Below are positions 1 to 8,056 of a stretch of DNA of 50,255 bases, piece by piece. This stretch comes from an uncultured Aquabacterium sp. (GTDB taxonomy: Bacteria > Pseudomonadota > Gammaproteobacteria > Burkholderiales > Burkholderiaceae_C), in contig NZ_CAJYGK010000094.1 of NCBI RefSeq assembly GCF_913773725.1, positions 1 through 50,255 of the forward strand, in the 5' to 3' direction. Each line of letters starts with the position of its first letter. Position 1 is the stretch's first letter. The translations under genes were made by a program, and so were the position numbers. A model generated the notes under the pieces. That model saw nothing but the letters and a program-made list of their open reading frames with translations, searched no databases and had not been told where the DNA came from.

Positions 1-2043
1 TTCCTCGGCACGCTGCGGCCGACGGTGATCGCGCTCACCGCCATCCCGGTGTCGATCTTCATCACCGGCCTGGTGTTCCGTTACTTCGGGCTGTCGATCA
101 ACACCATGACGCTGGGCGGTCTGGCGATCGCGATCGGTGAGTTGGTCGATGACGCCGTGGTGGACGTGGAAAACGTGCTGCGTCGGCTCAAGGAGAACCG
201 GGCGCTGCCCGAGCCGCGCCCGGTGATCGAGGTGGTCGCCGCGGCCTCGCGCGAGGTGCGCTCTGGCGTGGTGTACGCCACCCTGATCGTGGTGCTGGTG
301 TTCATCCCGCTGTTCGCCTTGCCGGGTATCGAGGGGCGGCTGTTCACACCGCTGGGCGTGGCCTACATCGTGTCCATCCTGGCCAGCATGCTCGTGGCCA
401 CCACCGTCACGCCCGTGCTGTGCTACTGGTTGCTGCCGCGCCTCAAGCGGCTCGACCATGGCGACAGCCCGCTGGTGAAACGGCTCAAGACCTGGGACGC
501 TCACTTGTTGAGCTGGTCGTTCCGCCGCAGCGGCGCGCTGATGGGCACGGCGCTCGCCGCAGTGGCGCTGGCGGCGTTGGCTGTGAGCCAGTTTCCGCGC
601 AGTTTCCTGCCCGCGTTCAACGAGGGCACGCTGACGGTCAACGTCCTGCTGAATCCGGGTACCTCGCTGGAAGAGTCGACCCGCATCGCCACGCTGGCCG
701 AGCGGCTGGCCCGTCAGGTGCCGGAGGTGTCGCAGGTGGGGCGCCGCACCGGTCGGGCCGAGCTCGACGAGCACGCCGAAGGGGTGCATTACACCGAGAT
801 GGACGTGGATCTGCATGCGTCGGGGCGCCCGCGCGAGGCCGTCATTGAAGACCTGCGGGCCCGGCTCGCCGTGTTGCCCGCGACGGTCAGCATCGGGCAG
901 CCGATTTCGCATCGACTGGATCACCTGCTGTCGGGTGTGCGCGCACAGATCGCGCTGAAGGTGTACGGCGATGACCTGGACACGCTGCGGGCCGCAGCCG
1001 AGCAGCTGCGCACGCGGCTGGCTGCAGTGCCTGGTGTGGCCGACCTGCAGATCGAAAAGCAGGTGCTGATTCCGCAGCTCAAGATCCGGCTGGATTACGA
1101 CGCAGCAGCCCAGTACGGCGTGGCGCCGGGCGCCGTGCTGCGCAGCCTGCAGCAGCTGATCGAAGGCGAGCGCATCACGCAGGTGGTGGACGGCCCCCGC
1201 CGCATCGACCTGGTGGTGCGGCTGTCGGACGCTGCCCGCGAGCCCGAGGCCTTGCGCCAGCTGTTGGTGCCCACGCCGCGCGGGCCGGTTCCGTTGTCCA
1301 GGCTGGCCACGGTGGAGGAGGGCGATGGCCCGAACCAGATCGGGCGTGAGAACGGCCGGCGCCGCATCGTGCTGTCGGCCAATGCACAGGGGCGTGCGCT
1401 GTCGGCCGTGGTGGCCGACATCCGGCAGACCGTGGCCGACACGCCGCTGCCCGCAGGCTACTTCACGGCGCTGGAAGGCCAGTTTCAGGCGCAGGAGCAG
1501 GCGGCCCGGCTGATCGCGTTGCTGGCAGCCGTGGCGCTGTCGCTGGTCTTCATGGTGCTCTACAGCCGGTATCGCTCGGTGGTGCTGGCGCTCATCATCA
1601 TGGGCAACATCCCGTTGGCCCTGGTGGGCAGCGTGATCGCGCTGGCCTTGTCCGGGCAGCCGCTGTCGGTGGCCGCGCTGGTGGGCTTCATCACACTGGC
1701 TGGCATCGCCACGCGCAACGGCATCCTCAAGATCAGCCACTACATCAACCTGTGCGCCTATGAAGGCGAGCGCTTCGGAGACGCGATGATCGTGCGCGGC
1801 TCGCTGGAACGCCTCACCCCCGTGCTGATGACGGCGCTGGTGGCCGCCTTTGCCCTGGTGCCGCTGCTCCTGGCGGCCGATGCCCCGGGCAAGGAGGTGC
1901 TGCATCCGGTGGCGGTGGTGATTTTCGGCGGCCTGGTGAGCTCGACCCTGCTCGACACGCTGCTGACCCCGGTGATGTACCGGCGCTGGGGCGAGGCCCC
2001 GACGCGCAGCCTGATCGATGCCCGTACGGGCGAACGCTTCTGA
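1..2043 (+). CDS. CusA/CzcA-type RND efflux pump, C-terminal part (5' end outside window)
   Basis: This is the inner-membrane proton-driven pump of a tripartite heavy-metal exporter. The reading frame is open from base 1, so the start lies upstream and about 680 residues are visible, roughly the last two thirds of a family of about 1,030 residues. The first visible segment ends in the TM4 signature GELVDDAVVDVENV, with the paired Asp residues of the RND proton relay. A second periplasmic lobe follows, then a closing bundle of membrane helices. The periplasmic segment RTGRAELDEHAEG differs from the corresponding part of the second pump at 23419-26508, so the two probably handle different metals. 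The next gene encodes a His-tailed exported protein, which fits metal handling. The metal cannot be assigned from sequence. Family assignment is secure. Confidence 0.93.
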   Translation, partial: FLGTLRPTVIALTAIPVSIFITGLVFRYFGLSINTMTLGGLAIAIGELVDDAVVDVENVLRRLKENRALPEPRPVIEVVAAASREVRSGVVYATLIVVLVFIPLFALPGIEGRLFTPLGVAYIVSILASMLVATTVTPVLCYWLLPRLKRLDHGDSPLVKRLKTWDAHLLSWSFRRSGALMGTALAAVALAALAVSQFPRSFLPAFNEGTLTVNVLLNPGTSLEESTRIATLAERLARQVPEVSQVGRRTGRAELDEHAEGVHYTEMDVDLHASGRPREAVIEDLRARLAVLPATVSIGQPISHRLDHLLSGVRAQIALKVYGDDLDTLRAAAEQLRTRLAAVPGVADLQIEKQVLIPQLKIRLDYDAAAQYGVAPGAVLRSLQQLIEGERITQVVDGPRRIDLVVRLSDAAREPEALRQLLVPTPRGPVPLSRLATVEEGDGPNQIGRENGRRRIVLSANAQGRALSAVVADIRQTVADTPLPAGYFTALEGQFQAQEQAARLIALLAAVALSLVFMVLYSRYRSVVLALIIMGNIPLALVGSVIALALSGQPLSVAALVGFITLAGIATRNGILKISHYINLCAYEGERFGDAMIVRGSLERLTPVLMTALVAAFALVPLLLAADAPGKEVLHPVAVVIFGGLVSSTLLDTLLTPVMYRRWGEAPTRSLIDARTGERF

Positions 2044-2066
2044 ACCACGCAAGAAAGGACTCGACC

Positions 2067-2567
2067 ATGAAACGATGGATTCGCACCGCCGCCCTGATGC
2101 TGTCTGCCCTGTCGATGGGCGCCGGCAGTCCGCCGGCCCTGGCCCACGACGACGCCGCGCTGGACCGGATGCAGGCGCCCCACGGTGGCCAGCTGCGGGC
2201 AGCGGGGGCGCTGCACTATGAACTGGTGCTGGCGCCCGTGGGAGCCACCGGCAAGAGCCTGCCGGTGGCCGTGTACCTGACGGACCACGGCGGCAACAAG
2301 CTCCCCAGCGAGGGCGCCACGGGCACCGTCACCCTGCTGGGCCAAGGCCAGAAAACGGTGGTCAAGCTCATGCCGGCCGGCGACAACCTGCTCAAGGGTG
2401 AAGGCGCCTATGTGCCGGCGCCGGCCCTCAAGGCCATCGTGTCGGTGACCCCGAAGGGCCAGGCCGCCGCGCAGGCCCGCTTCACACCCTATGCCAGCGC
2501 GGCCACCAAGCCTGCGGAAGGGCATGCCGGGCATGACCATGGTGACCACACCGGGCACCGGCACTGA
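2067..2567 (+). CDS. Exported protein with His-rich C-terminus, partner of the RND pump
   Basis: The product has 166 residues with an N-terminal signal peptide (basic MKRWIR, a hydrophobic stretch, probable cleavage after PPALA near residue 26). The middle has the look of a small beta-sandwich domain, and the last 15 residues contain six His separated mainly by Gly and Asp, a typical flexible metal-binding tail. It begins 23 bases after the pump stop, with an AGAAAGGA ribosome site, so it is probably co-transcribed. I infer a periplasmic metal chaperone or buffer for the pump. I do not recognise a named family. The start is supported by both the ribosome site and the signal peptide. Confidence 0.75.
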   Translation: MKRWIRTAALMLSALSMGAGSPPALAHDDAALDRMQAPHGGQLRAAGALHYELVLAPVGATGKSLPVAVYLTDHGGNKLPSEGATGTVTLLGQGQKTVVKLMPAGDNLLKGEGAYVPAPALKAIVSVTPKGQAAAQARFTPYASAATKPAEGHAGHDHGDHTGHRH

Positions 2568-2590
2568 GCGCCACGACACCGGCCCCATGC

Positions 2591-2627
2591 AAAACGCCGC
2601 TGAAGCCTGACAGGCTCGCGGCGGCGT
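2591..2627 (-). terminator. Rho-independent terminator of tRNA-Ala
   Basis: Read on the minus strand, a long hairpin (outer arms 2621-2627 and 2594-2600, inner arms AGCCTG/CAGGCT) is followed by TTTT. It lies just after the 3' end of the tRNA and could also stop leftward transcription into the metal genes. Confidence 0.55.
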
Positions 2628-2637
2628 AGGGGGCGTC

Positions 2638-2713
2638 TGGTGGACCGAAGGAGGATCGAACTCCCGACCTCTGCATTGCGAACGCAGCGCTCTCCCAGCT
2701 GAGCTATCGGCCC
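2638..2713 (-). tRNA. tRNA-Ala (anticodon CGC)
   Basis: A 76-nt cloverleaf on the minus strand with encoded CCA. The acceptor stem pairs GGGCCGA with TCGGTCC (one G-U). The D arm is GCTC...GAGC. The anticodon stem CTGCG/TGCAG holds the loop TTCGCAA, giving anticodon CGC, which reads Ala codon GCG. The T arm GGAG/CTCC region contains TTCGATC. A GCG-reading tRNA suits this GC-rich coding sequence. Confidence 0.96.
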
Positions 2714-2752
2714 TTGAGCAAAAAGTTTAGCAAAAAGCGGCCGGATCGCGCG

Positions 2753-3640
2753 TCAGGGCGTTCCCGGCGGCTGGCGCTCCTGCAAGGTCTTGAACAGGGC
2801 GGACTGGTCCAGCTCGGCCAGTCCGTGGTCCACGCCATCCTGGTAGAGCCGGGTCAGCAGCTCGGTGATGGGGGCGTTGAACCCCAGTTGCCCGCCCGTG
2901 TGAAGCGCGTTGCGCAGGTCCTTGAGCTGAATCGCCATCGATCCCCGCTTGGCGAAGTCGCTTTCGACCATGCGCAGCCCGTGCACTTCCAGGATGCGGC
3001 TTTCTGCAAATCCGCCGCGCAGGGCTTCGCGCACCTTGGCCGGGTCGGCACCGCCACGCTCGGCCAGCAGCAGTGCTTCGGCCACGGCACCGATGGTGAT
3101 GCCCACGATCATCTGGTTAGCCAGCTTGGTGAGCTGGCCAGCGCCGGCCGGCCCCACGTGCACCGGCCGTCCCAGCACGTTCAACACCGGCAATGCGCGC
3201 ATGAAGGCCGCCTCGTCGCCACCCGCCATGATGGCCAGGGTGCCGGCTTCGGCGCCCAATGTGCCGCCTGATACCGGGGCATCCAGCGCGGCCACCTCGA
3301 TGGCGGCCAAGCGGCGAGCATGGTCCTGGGCCTGCTCGGGCAGGATCGAGCCCATGTCGATCACCAGGGTGCCGCCTCGCAGGCCGTGGCAGGCCGCCTC
3401 GGGCATGTCGAACAGCACCTCCTGCACCACGCCGCCGTGTTCGAGCATCGTGATCACGATGTCGGCACGGGCCACGGCCCGGGCGGGGCTGTCGGCCACG
3501 CTGGCGCCGTCTGCTTCGAGCGCCAGCGCCTTGTGCCGCGAGCGGTTCCACACCGTCACGGGAAAACCGGCGGCCAGCAGGCGGCGCGCCATGGGCGCGC
3601 CCATCAGGCCGCAGCCGAGCAGGGTGATCTGGGTCGTCAT
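2753..3640 (-). CDS. NAD(P)-dependent 3-hydroxyisobutyrate/tartronate-semialdehyde reductase family
   Basis: A cytoplasmic beta-hydroxyacid dehydrogenase of about 295 residues, the usual family length. The N-terminus carries the Rossmann signature LLGCGLMGAPMARRL. The substrate-binding motif is DAPVSGGTLGAEAGTLAIMAGG. The catalytic Lys lies in GAGQLTKLANQMIV. The C-terminal helical domain ends in KDLRNAL and DHGLAELDQSALF. Such enzymes interconvert 2-hydroxy-3-oxopropionate and glycerate, or oxidise 3-hydroxyisobutyrate; sequence alone does not choose between them. The ATG at 3640 starts directly before the Rossmann strand. An in-frame ATG at 3649 is a close alternative, and longer versions would add an unrelated leader. 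It lies divergent from the GGDEF gene and upstream of the tRNA. Confidence 0.88.
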   Translation of the reverse strand: MTTQITLLGCGLMGAPMARRLLAAGFPVTVWNRSRHKALALEADGASVADSPARAVARADIVITMLEHGGVVQEVLFDMPEAACHGLRGGTLVIDMGSILPEQAQDHARRLAAIEVAALDAPVSGGTLGAEAGTLAIMAGGDEAAFMRALPVLNVLGRPVHVGPAGAGQLTKLANQMIVGITIGAVAEALLLAERGGADPAKVREALRGGFAESRILEVHGLRMVESDFAKRGSMAIQLKDLRNALHTGGQLGFNAPITELLTRLYQDGVDHGLAELDQSALFKTLQERQPPGTP

Positions 3641-3908
3641 GTAAACCATCCGGATGAGCGAGACCCCGGATTCTGGCGCAACACCCTGTTGCCGGCTGGG
3701 ATCGGTGTCGGTTGTAATCTGCGGACACCGGCGCGCAACCGAGTGTGAAAAATCTCGCACATCGCGGGTAAAGTCGCCTTTCATCCCATGTTTGAAGGGC
3801 GTTCACGGTTGTCCTTTTCGGCGAACATCGGCCGCAGACCGGTTCACTGTGCGCCAGGCTGTCGGCGCGCGCGTCCCTCCTACAACAACGATTCTTACCG
3901 CGACTGAC

Positions 3909-4901
3909 ATGGCCGACACCCCTGCACCGGGCTCGATACCCGGAGGCGACATCGTGGATGCGCTGTTCCGTGCACTGGACCAGCTTGGGCATGGCGTGCT
4001 CGTCAAGGAGGTGGCCTCGGGTCGATACGAGCGTGCCAACGAGGCGGCCGCGCGTCTGCTGTTGCAGCCCGGCCAGACCTGGTCGGGGGCGGCCGATGCC
4101 GAGCTGTTCGATGCAGCCCAGGCCGTTGCCCTTCGTGCTGCAGACCAGCAGGCGGTGGCCCAGCCCGTGGGCGTGCGTGCCGAACACCGGCTGGAGCTGG
4201 GCGGCGAGCGCCGCGAGTTCGTAACCTGGCGCCAGGTGGTGGACGCCGGGCATGGCGCGCGCCTGGTGTCGGTGTGGCAGGACGTGACCGAAGTGCGCCG
4301 GAAGGATGCACAGCTGCAGACCGCGCTGGCGCAACTCGAAGAGCAGCAAAAGGCCAACGATGCCCTGCGCCGTGATGTGCAGGACAACCAGGTGCGCGAT
4401 TCGGTGTCGGGCCTGTACCACCGTGCCCACTTCGAGGAGCAGTTGCGGCGTGAGGCGGACCTGTCCAGCCGGGAGCAGCGGGAATTCGCTCTGGTCGCGG
4501 TCGCCATCGACAACCTTGACGAGATCTTGCGGGTACACGGCGCGGAGGCCTGCGAACGCGTGGTCGAGGCCCTGGGCCGCCTGCTGCGTGCCAACACCCG
4601 TGCGATGGACTCACCGTGCCGCCTGGGGGGTGACCGCTTCATCGTGCTGCTGTCGGGTGTGGGTCTGGCCACCGCGCATTCGCGCATGGAACAGCTGCGC
4701 CGCCAATGTGCTCAGCACATCGTGCCGTACAACGGTCAGCAGATCCCGTTCACGGTCTGCATGGGGATTTCCAGCTTTCCCCACACCGCGGGCGTCGTCG
4801 ACGAACTGATGCGCAGCGCGGACCGTGCGCTGTCGAGTGCACGGGAGAAGGGCGGCAACCGCATCGCGCTGGCCAGCATCCAGTTCGTGCCGGCACACTG
4901 A
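3909..4901 (+). CDS. PAS-like/GGDEF-domain protein with degenerate active site (GGDRF)
   Basis: The product has 330 residues. Residues 15-130 look like a PAS-type sensor, ending in VWQDVTEVRRKDAQL. A coiled-coil linker follows, then a C-terminal GGDEF domain that starts at DSVSGLYHRAHF. The signature reads GGDRF (bases 4626-4640) instead of GG[D/E]EF, replacing a residue that binds metal in diguanylate cyclases. The inhibitory I-site RxxD is present as RAMD (4599-4610), exactly five residues before it. Known biochemistry of the family suggests a non-catalytic or weakly active c-di-GMP-binding protein; this is inference. No membrane segment is seen, so it is probably cytoplasmic. The frame is open upstream to 3654, but that part is unlike protein, so ATG 3909 was chosen. 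No strong ribosome site is visible. Confidence 0.85.
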   Translation: MADTPAPGSIPGGDIVDALFRALDQLGHGVLVKEVASGRYERANEAAARLLLQPGQTWSGAADAELFDAAQAVALRAADQQAVAQPVGVRAEHRLELGGERREFVTWRQVVDAGHGARLVSVWQDVTEVRRKDAQLQTALAQLEEQQKANDALRRDVQDNQVRDSVSGLYHRAHFEEQLRREADLSSREQREFALVAVAIDNLDEILRVHGAEACERVVEALGRLLRANTRAMDSPCRLGGDRFIVLLSGVGLATAHSRMEQLRRQCAQHIVPYNGQQIPFTVCMGISSFPHTAGVVDELMRSADRALSSAREKGGNRIALASIQFVPAH

Positions 4902-4925
4902 GTTCGCTGACAGCGCCCAAAAAGA

Positions 4926-4958
4926 AACGGCCAGTTCACCGAGAGGTGACTGGCCGTT
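4926..4958 (-). terminator. Terminator after 6S RNA, shared with the GGDEF gene
   Basis: The arms AACGGCCAGTTCACC and GGTGACTGGCCGTT pair with one bulge around a GAGA loop. On the minus strand the hairpin is followed by TTTCTTTTTGGG, a good U-tract, so its main role is to end the zapA/6S RNA transcript. It also lies 24 bases after the stop of the plus-strand GGDEF gene. Confidence 0.75.
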
Positions 4959-4962
4959 GTGG

Positions 4963-5148
4963 TGTAAGGGTCCGTCGCAGACTGGTTGCCGCATTCCTGA
5001 ACCCAGGGGGGATTCAGGTGGGCGAGGTCAGCAGCACTTCGGGTTCATCTGACGCGAGACGATCACACCTGCACTGCAATGTTCCAAGCCCTGGCTCCAA
5101 GAGCATCGGTTCAAGGAAATAAAAACAACCACGAACGCGACGAACGAT
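4963..5148 (-). ncRNA. ssrS: 6S RNA
   Basis: 6S RNA binds the sigma-70 RNA polymerase holoenzyme and mimics an open promoter in stationary phase. The call rests on three observations. First, the region lies directly downstream of zapA on the same strand, the conserved place of ssrS in beta- and gammaproteobacteria. Second, its 3' part aligns by eye with the E. coli 6S 3' end: CACCTGAA, a hairpin, GGTTCAGG, then a C-A-G-x-CTGCGACGG segment. Third, the ends form the expected closing stem, CGTCGC plus GGTTG near the 5' end (5126-5142) pairing with CAACC plus GCGACG near the 3' end (4973-4988). The length is about 185 nt, as in E. coli. Exact ends are estimates. Confidence 0.8.
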
Positions 5149-5236
5149 TTCATTCTAAGCGTTCCACCCCCGTGTGCCCGTGCAAAAGCACCACGGTCCA
5201 GGGTTTCATTCGGCGATGCTTGACAGCGCGGGGCGA

Positions 5237-5572
5237 TCAGATCAAGTGGCCGTCGTTGTCGAGGGCGTGGTCCAGCCGCTGGATGAGGTTGTCGATGTAC
5301 TCGGGCGGCGGCAGGCCTTCGCCCTGGGCATCGGAGGCGGCGGCAGGGGCGGGCGCAGCGGGCGAGGCGGCCGGGCGATCGGCCAGGATGTAGGCTAGGT
5401 TGAGCGCCGCCAGCACGGCAATGCGCTCTCGGGCCTTCAGCTTGCCGCTGTCGCGGATGGCGCACATCTCGCGGTCGACCTGCGAGACTGCCTGTTTGAG
5501 GCGCTCCTCGCCACCCTCGGGGCAGCCCAGAAGGTAGCTCTGCCCCATGATGGAGACTTCAATCTGCTTCAT
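5237..5572 (-). CDS. zapA: Cell division protein ZapA
   Basis: A 111-residue protein that bundles FtsZ filaments at the division ring. The N-terminus MKQIEVSIMGQSYLLGCPEG is the ZapA globular head (beta strand and G-Q-x-Y-x-L/I motif). VDREMCAIRDSGKLKARERIAVLAALNLAY is the conserved start of the long helix that forms the coiled-coil stalk. A Pro/Ala-rich linker follows before EYIDNLIQRLDHALD. Its ATG overlaps the stop of the upstream coiled-coil gene (ATGA), so the two are translationally coupled. 6S RNA follows downstream on the same strand. Confidence 0.93.
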   Translation of the reverse strand: MKQIEVSIMGQSYLLGCPEGGEERLKQAVSQVDREMCAIRDSGKLKARERIAVLAALNLAYILADRPAASPAAPAPAAASDAQGEGLPPPEYIDNLIQRLDHALDNDGHLI

Positions 5573-5787
5573 GCGTCAGGCTCGGGCGAAGACGAGGTCG
5601 GTTGGGGCAGGCGGTCGATCAGTGCATCGATGCGGGCGCGGGCGGCCGACAGCCGGGCGCGCAGCGAGTCGCGCTCCTGCAGGGTGACGGCCAGCTGCTG
5701 CTCGAGCAGCGCGTTGGTGCGGCGCAGTTCCTCGTGGCGCAGCAGAAGGCGCTCGATGCGTTCCGTGAGTTCGTCGATTCTGGACAT
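5569..5787 (-). CDS. ZapB-like small coiled-coil protein (TIGR02449-type)
   Basis: A 72-residue protein that is almost wholly one heptad-repeat coiled coil (LTERIERLLLRHEELRRTNALL...) with a short Pro/Ser tail. In beta- and gammaproteobacteria a gene of this size and type commonly sits directly upstream of zapA and is thought to act with it in division-ring assembly. Its role here is inferred from position and shape. The start MSRIDELTERI (5787) is at the beginning of the coil; the open frame runs on to 5868, but the added residues are Pro/Gly-rich and overlap the promoter region of the riboswitch on the other strand. Confidence 0.8.
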   Translation of the reverse strand: MSRIDELTERIERLLLRHEELRRTNALLEQQLAVTLQERDSLRARLSAARARIDALIDRLPQPTSSSPEPDA

Positions 5788-5831
5788 GGCGGGAGCCCGC
5801 GGGTAGGTGGGGGCGCGGTTGCCCGGCCCAT

Positions 5832-5861
5832 CTGCCATTGTAGGGGCCTTACCCTTACAAT
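5832..5861 (+). promoter_or_regulatory. Probable sigma-70 promoter of the cobalamin operon
   Basis: The -10 element TACAAT (5856-5861) lies 18 bases after CTGCCA (5832-5837), which matches four of six bases of the -35 consensus. Transcription would start near 5868, just at the 5' edge of the riboswitch. It lies between the divergent zapB-like gene and btuB. Confidence 0.45.
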
Positions 5862-5864
5862 CCG

Positions 5865-6055
5865 GCACGTTGGTGCTCGTGCCGGGGTTCTCCCCGGTGC
5901 AGTTAAACGGGAAGCAGGAAGGCTCAGACGTCCCCGATGTCGGCCCGACCTGCGCTGCCCCCGCAACGGTCGGCGATCGGGTTCGTCAGGCAACTGCCGC
6001 GAACCCCGCTTGTGTTCTCTGCCACTGGGCGCTTGCCTGGGAAGGCCGCACAGGT
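5865..6055 (+). promoter_or_regulatory. Cobalamin (AdoCbl) riboswitch
   Basis: The leader contains the hallmarks of the B12 aptamer. There is a P2-type stem near GGTGCTCGTGCC. TTAAACGGGAAGCAGG (about 5903-5918) and CTGCCCCCGCAACGGT (about 5956-5971) are the conserved core strands. The B12 box GCCACTGGGC...CCTGGGAAGGC is at 6021-6045. It precedes btuB by about 120 bases, room enough for an expression platform. When adenosylcobalamin binds, expression of the downstream operon should fall. The aptamer also happens to be open in the btuB frame, but the translation is not protein-like. Confidence 0.95.
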
Positions 6056-6176
6056 TGCATCGCCCAGCCCGGATACCGGCCAACAGGGGGTCTGCTGCGC
6101 ACGCTGTGCGGGGTTGGCCATTCCGCCCGGGGCCTGCGGGGACGCTGGCTGGGGCTCATGTCCTGTTGATCTTTTC

Positions 6177-8042
6177 ATGTCTTTCCTGAACTCGGTGCCA
6201 CGGGCACCCGGGGTGCGCTCGGTTTTGGCCGTGGCGTGTGGTTTGGTTCTGGTCATGCCGTTCGTGGCGCAGGCGGCCGACTCAGACGATGTCGGCCAGG
6301 TGGTGGTGACGGCCAGCCGGGCACCGCAACCGATTTCCCGCGTGTTGGCCGATGTCTCGGTCATCACCCGCGACGAGATCGAGCGCCGTGGCAGCGCCAG
6401 TGCCGTGGACCTCATTGCGGCCTTGCCCGGTTTCGAGATCTCCCGCACAGGTGGGCCCGCGTCCATCACCGGGGTGTTCCTGCGGGGCGCCGAGAGCCGG
6501 CACCTTCTGGTCCTGATCGACGGTGTCCGGGTGGACACGCAGTCCGGCGCGGGGGGCGCGACGTGGGAAGCCCTGCCGGCCTCGCAGATCGAGCGCATCG
6601 AGGTGGTGCGTGGCCCCGCCAGTGCCGTCTACGGCTCGGATGCGATGGCGGGTGTGGTGCAGATCTTCACGCGTCAGGGTCAGGGCCCGGCGCGCGTGGA
6701 GGTGGGCTTCGGCGTGGGCACGCTGGGGCTGTGGTCCTCGGATGCCCAGGTGTCCGGCAAGCAGGGCGCGTGGGACTACGCGGTGGGCCTGGCATCCGAG
6801 CGTTCGTCGGGCTTTGATGCGCGGGTGAATTCCGTTGCCGGCACCCGCGCTGCGGACAGCGATGGCCATCGCAGCGCCAGTGGCAGCGCGCGCCTGGGCT
6901 ACGCCCTCAACGAGCGGCACCGTGTGCAGGCCAGTGTGGCCAGTCAGCACATCAACGGCGAGTACGACGCGACGGCGGGATCGACGACGGAGGACCGGTC
7001 CATCCATGACCTGGACGCCGCGTCGCTGAATTGGACGGCGCAGTGGCTGCCCGCATGGCGCAGCACCGTCAGAGCCGGCCAGTCCATCGACCGCTACGAG
7101 ACGCGCCCTTCCTCTTACGTGACCCGTACGGAGGTGCAGAACGCAGCGTGGACGAACGAAGTCAAGTTGGGCGACCATGTCGTGCGTGCCGTGCTCGAGG
7201 GACGCAGTGACCGTCTGCTGAATTCGTCGGTCAGCGGAGGGGAGGGCACGCGCCGCGATGGGGCGTTCGGGATCGGGCATGAGTGGCGTCGGGATCGCCT
7301 GGCGATCCAGTCCGCGATCCGCGAAGACCACGACAGCGCATTCGGAACCCGTGTGACCGGCTCGGTGGCCGCGGGATGGGATCTGGACCGTACCTGGCGC
7401 GTGCGCGGCTCCTGGGGAACGGGCTTCCGGGCGCCCACGCTGTACCAGCGATTCAGCCCGTACGGGCAGGCTGATCTGTTGCCCGAGTCGTCGCGGACCA
7501 GCGAGGTCGGGTTGCAGTATCGGGATGGCAGCACGCGCCTGTCGCTCACGATGTTCGACAGCCACGTCACCAACCTGATCCAGTTCGGTGCAGCCGGGGT
7601 GTGCGAAAGCGAGTACGGTTGCTACCGCAACGTGGATGCCGCCGTGCTGAAAGGCGTGGAACTGAGCGGGGCGACCACCTGGGCCGGCGTGCGCCTCAGC
7701 GCTTCGTGGAACATCGGGTCGCCCAAGAACGCGGAGACCGACAAGCTGCTGGCGCGCAGGGCACGCCAGCACGGGGTGCTGCGCGCCGAGAAGGCGGTGT
7801 CGGACTGGCTGGTGGGCGTGAACGTGAAGGCCTCGGGACACCGTTTCGACGACGCGGCCAACACCCGTCCGCTGGGCGGCTATGCCTTGTGGGGCATCGA
7901 TGCGCAGACCCGTCTGGCGCCCGAGTGGAAGCTGGTTCTCCGTGCGGACAACCTGTTCGACAAGGACTACCAGACAGCACGCAACTATGCCTCTGCACCG
8001 CGCACCGTGTTCGTCGGAGTGCGCTGGACGCCGGGGCTGTGA
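6177..8042 (+). CDS. btuB: TonB-dependent vitamin B12 receptor BtuB
   Basis: The outer-membrane receptor that takes up cobalamin with TonB energy. The 621 residues match the family length (about 600). The signal peptide runs to about residue 33 (VAQA), followed by a TonB box region GQVVVTASR, a plug domain (VSVITRDEIERRG, LPGFEISRTGG, IERIEVVRGPASAVYGSDAMAGVVQI) and a 22-strand barrel. The closing segment is KLVLRADNLFDKDYQTARNYASAPRTVFVGVRW with a terminal aromatic-rich strand. The start at 6177 is the ATG that gives a proper signal peptide; the open frame upstream is riboswitch. It is the first gene of the B12 operon, and cobU follows 14 bases after its stop. Confidence 0.93.
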   Translation: MSFLNSVPRAPGVRSVLAVACGLVLVMPFVAQAADSDDVGQVVVTASRAPQPISRVLADVSVITRDEIERRGSASAVDLIAALPGFEISRTGGPASITGVFLRGAESRHLLVLIDGVRVDTQSGAGGATWEALPASQIERIEVVRGPASAVYGSDAMAGVVQIFTRQGQGPARVEVGFGVGTLGLWSSDAQVSGKQGAWDYAVGLASERSSGFDARVNSVAGTRAADSDGHRSASGSARLGYALNERHRVQASVASQHINGEYDATAGSTTEDRSIHDLDAASLNWTAQWLPAWRSTVRAGQSIDRYETRPSSYVTRTEVQNAAWTNEVKLGDHVVRAVLEGRSDRLLNSSVSGGEGTRRDGAFGIGHEWRRDRLAIQSAIREDHDSAFGTRVTGSVAAGWDLDRTWRVRGSWGTGFRAPTLYQRFSPYGQADLLPESSRTSEVGLQYRDGSTRLSLTMFDSHVTNLIQFGAAGVCESEYGCYRNVDAAVLKGVELSGATTWAGVRLSASWNIGSPKNAETDKLLARRARQHGVLRAEKAVSDWLVGVNVKASGHRFDDAANTRPLGGYALWGIDAQTRLAPEWKLVLRADNLFDKDYQTARNYASAPRTVFVGVRWTPGL

Positions 8043-8056
8043 GTGCGTTCGAGGCC

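Noticed and set aside
3654..3908. Upstream extension of the GGDEF protein
   Set aside because: The added residues are rich in Arg and Cys with no domain or ribosome site; ATG 3909 fits better.
5937..6176. In-frame N-terminal extension of btuB
   Set aside because: The 80 extra residues are a translation of the cobalamin riboswitch; ATG 6177 gives a clean signal peptide.
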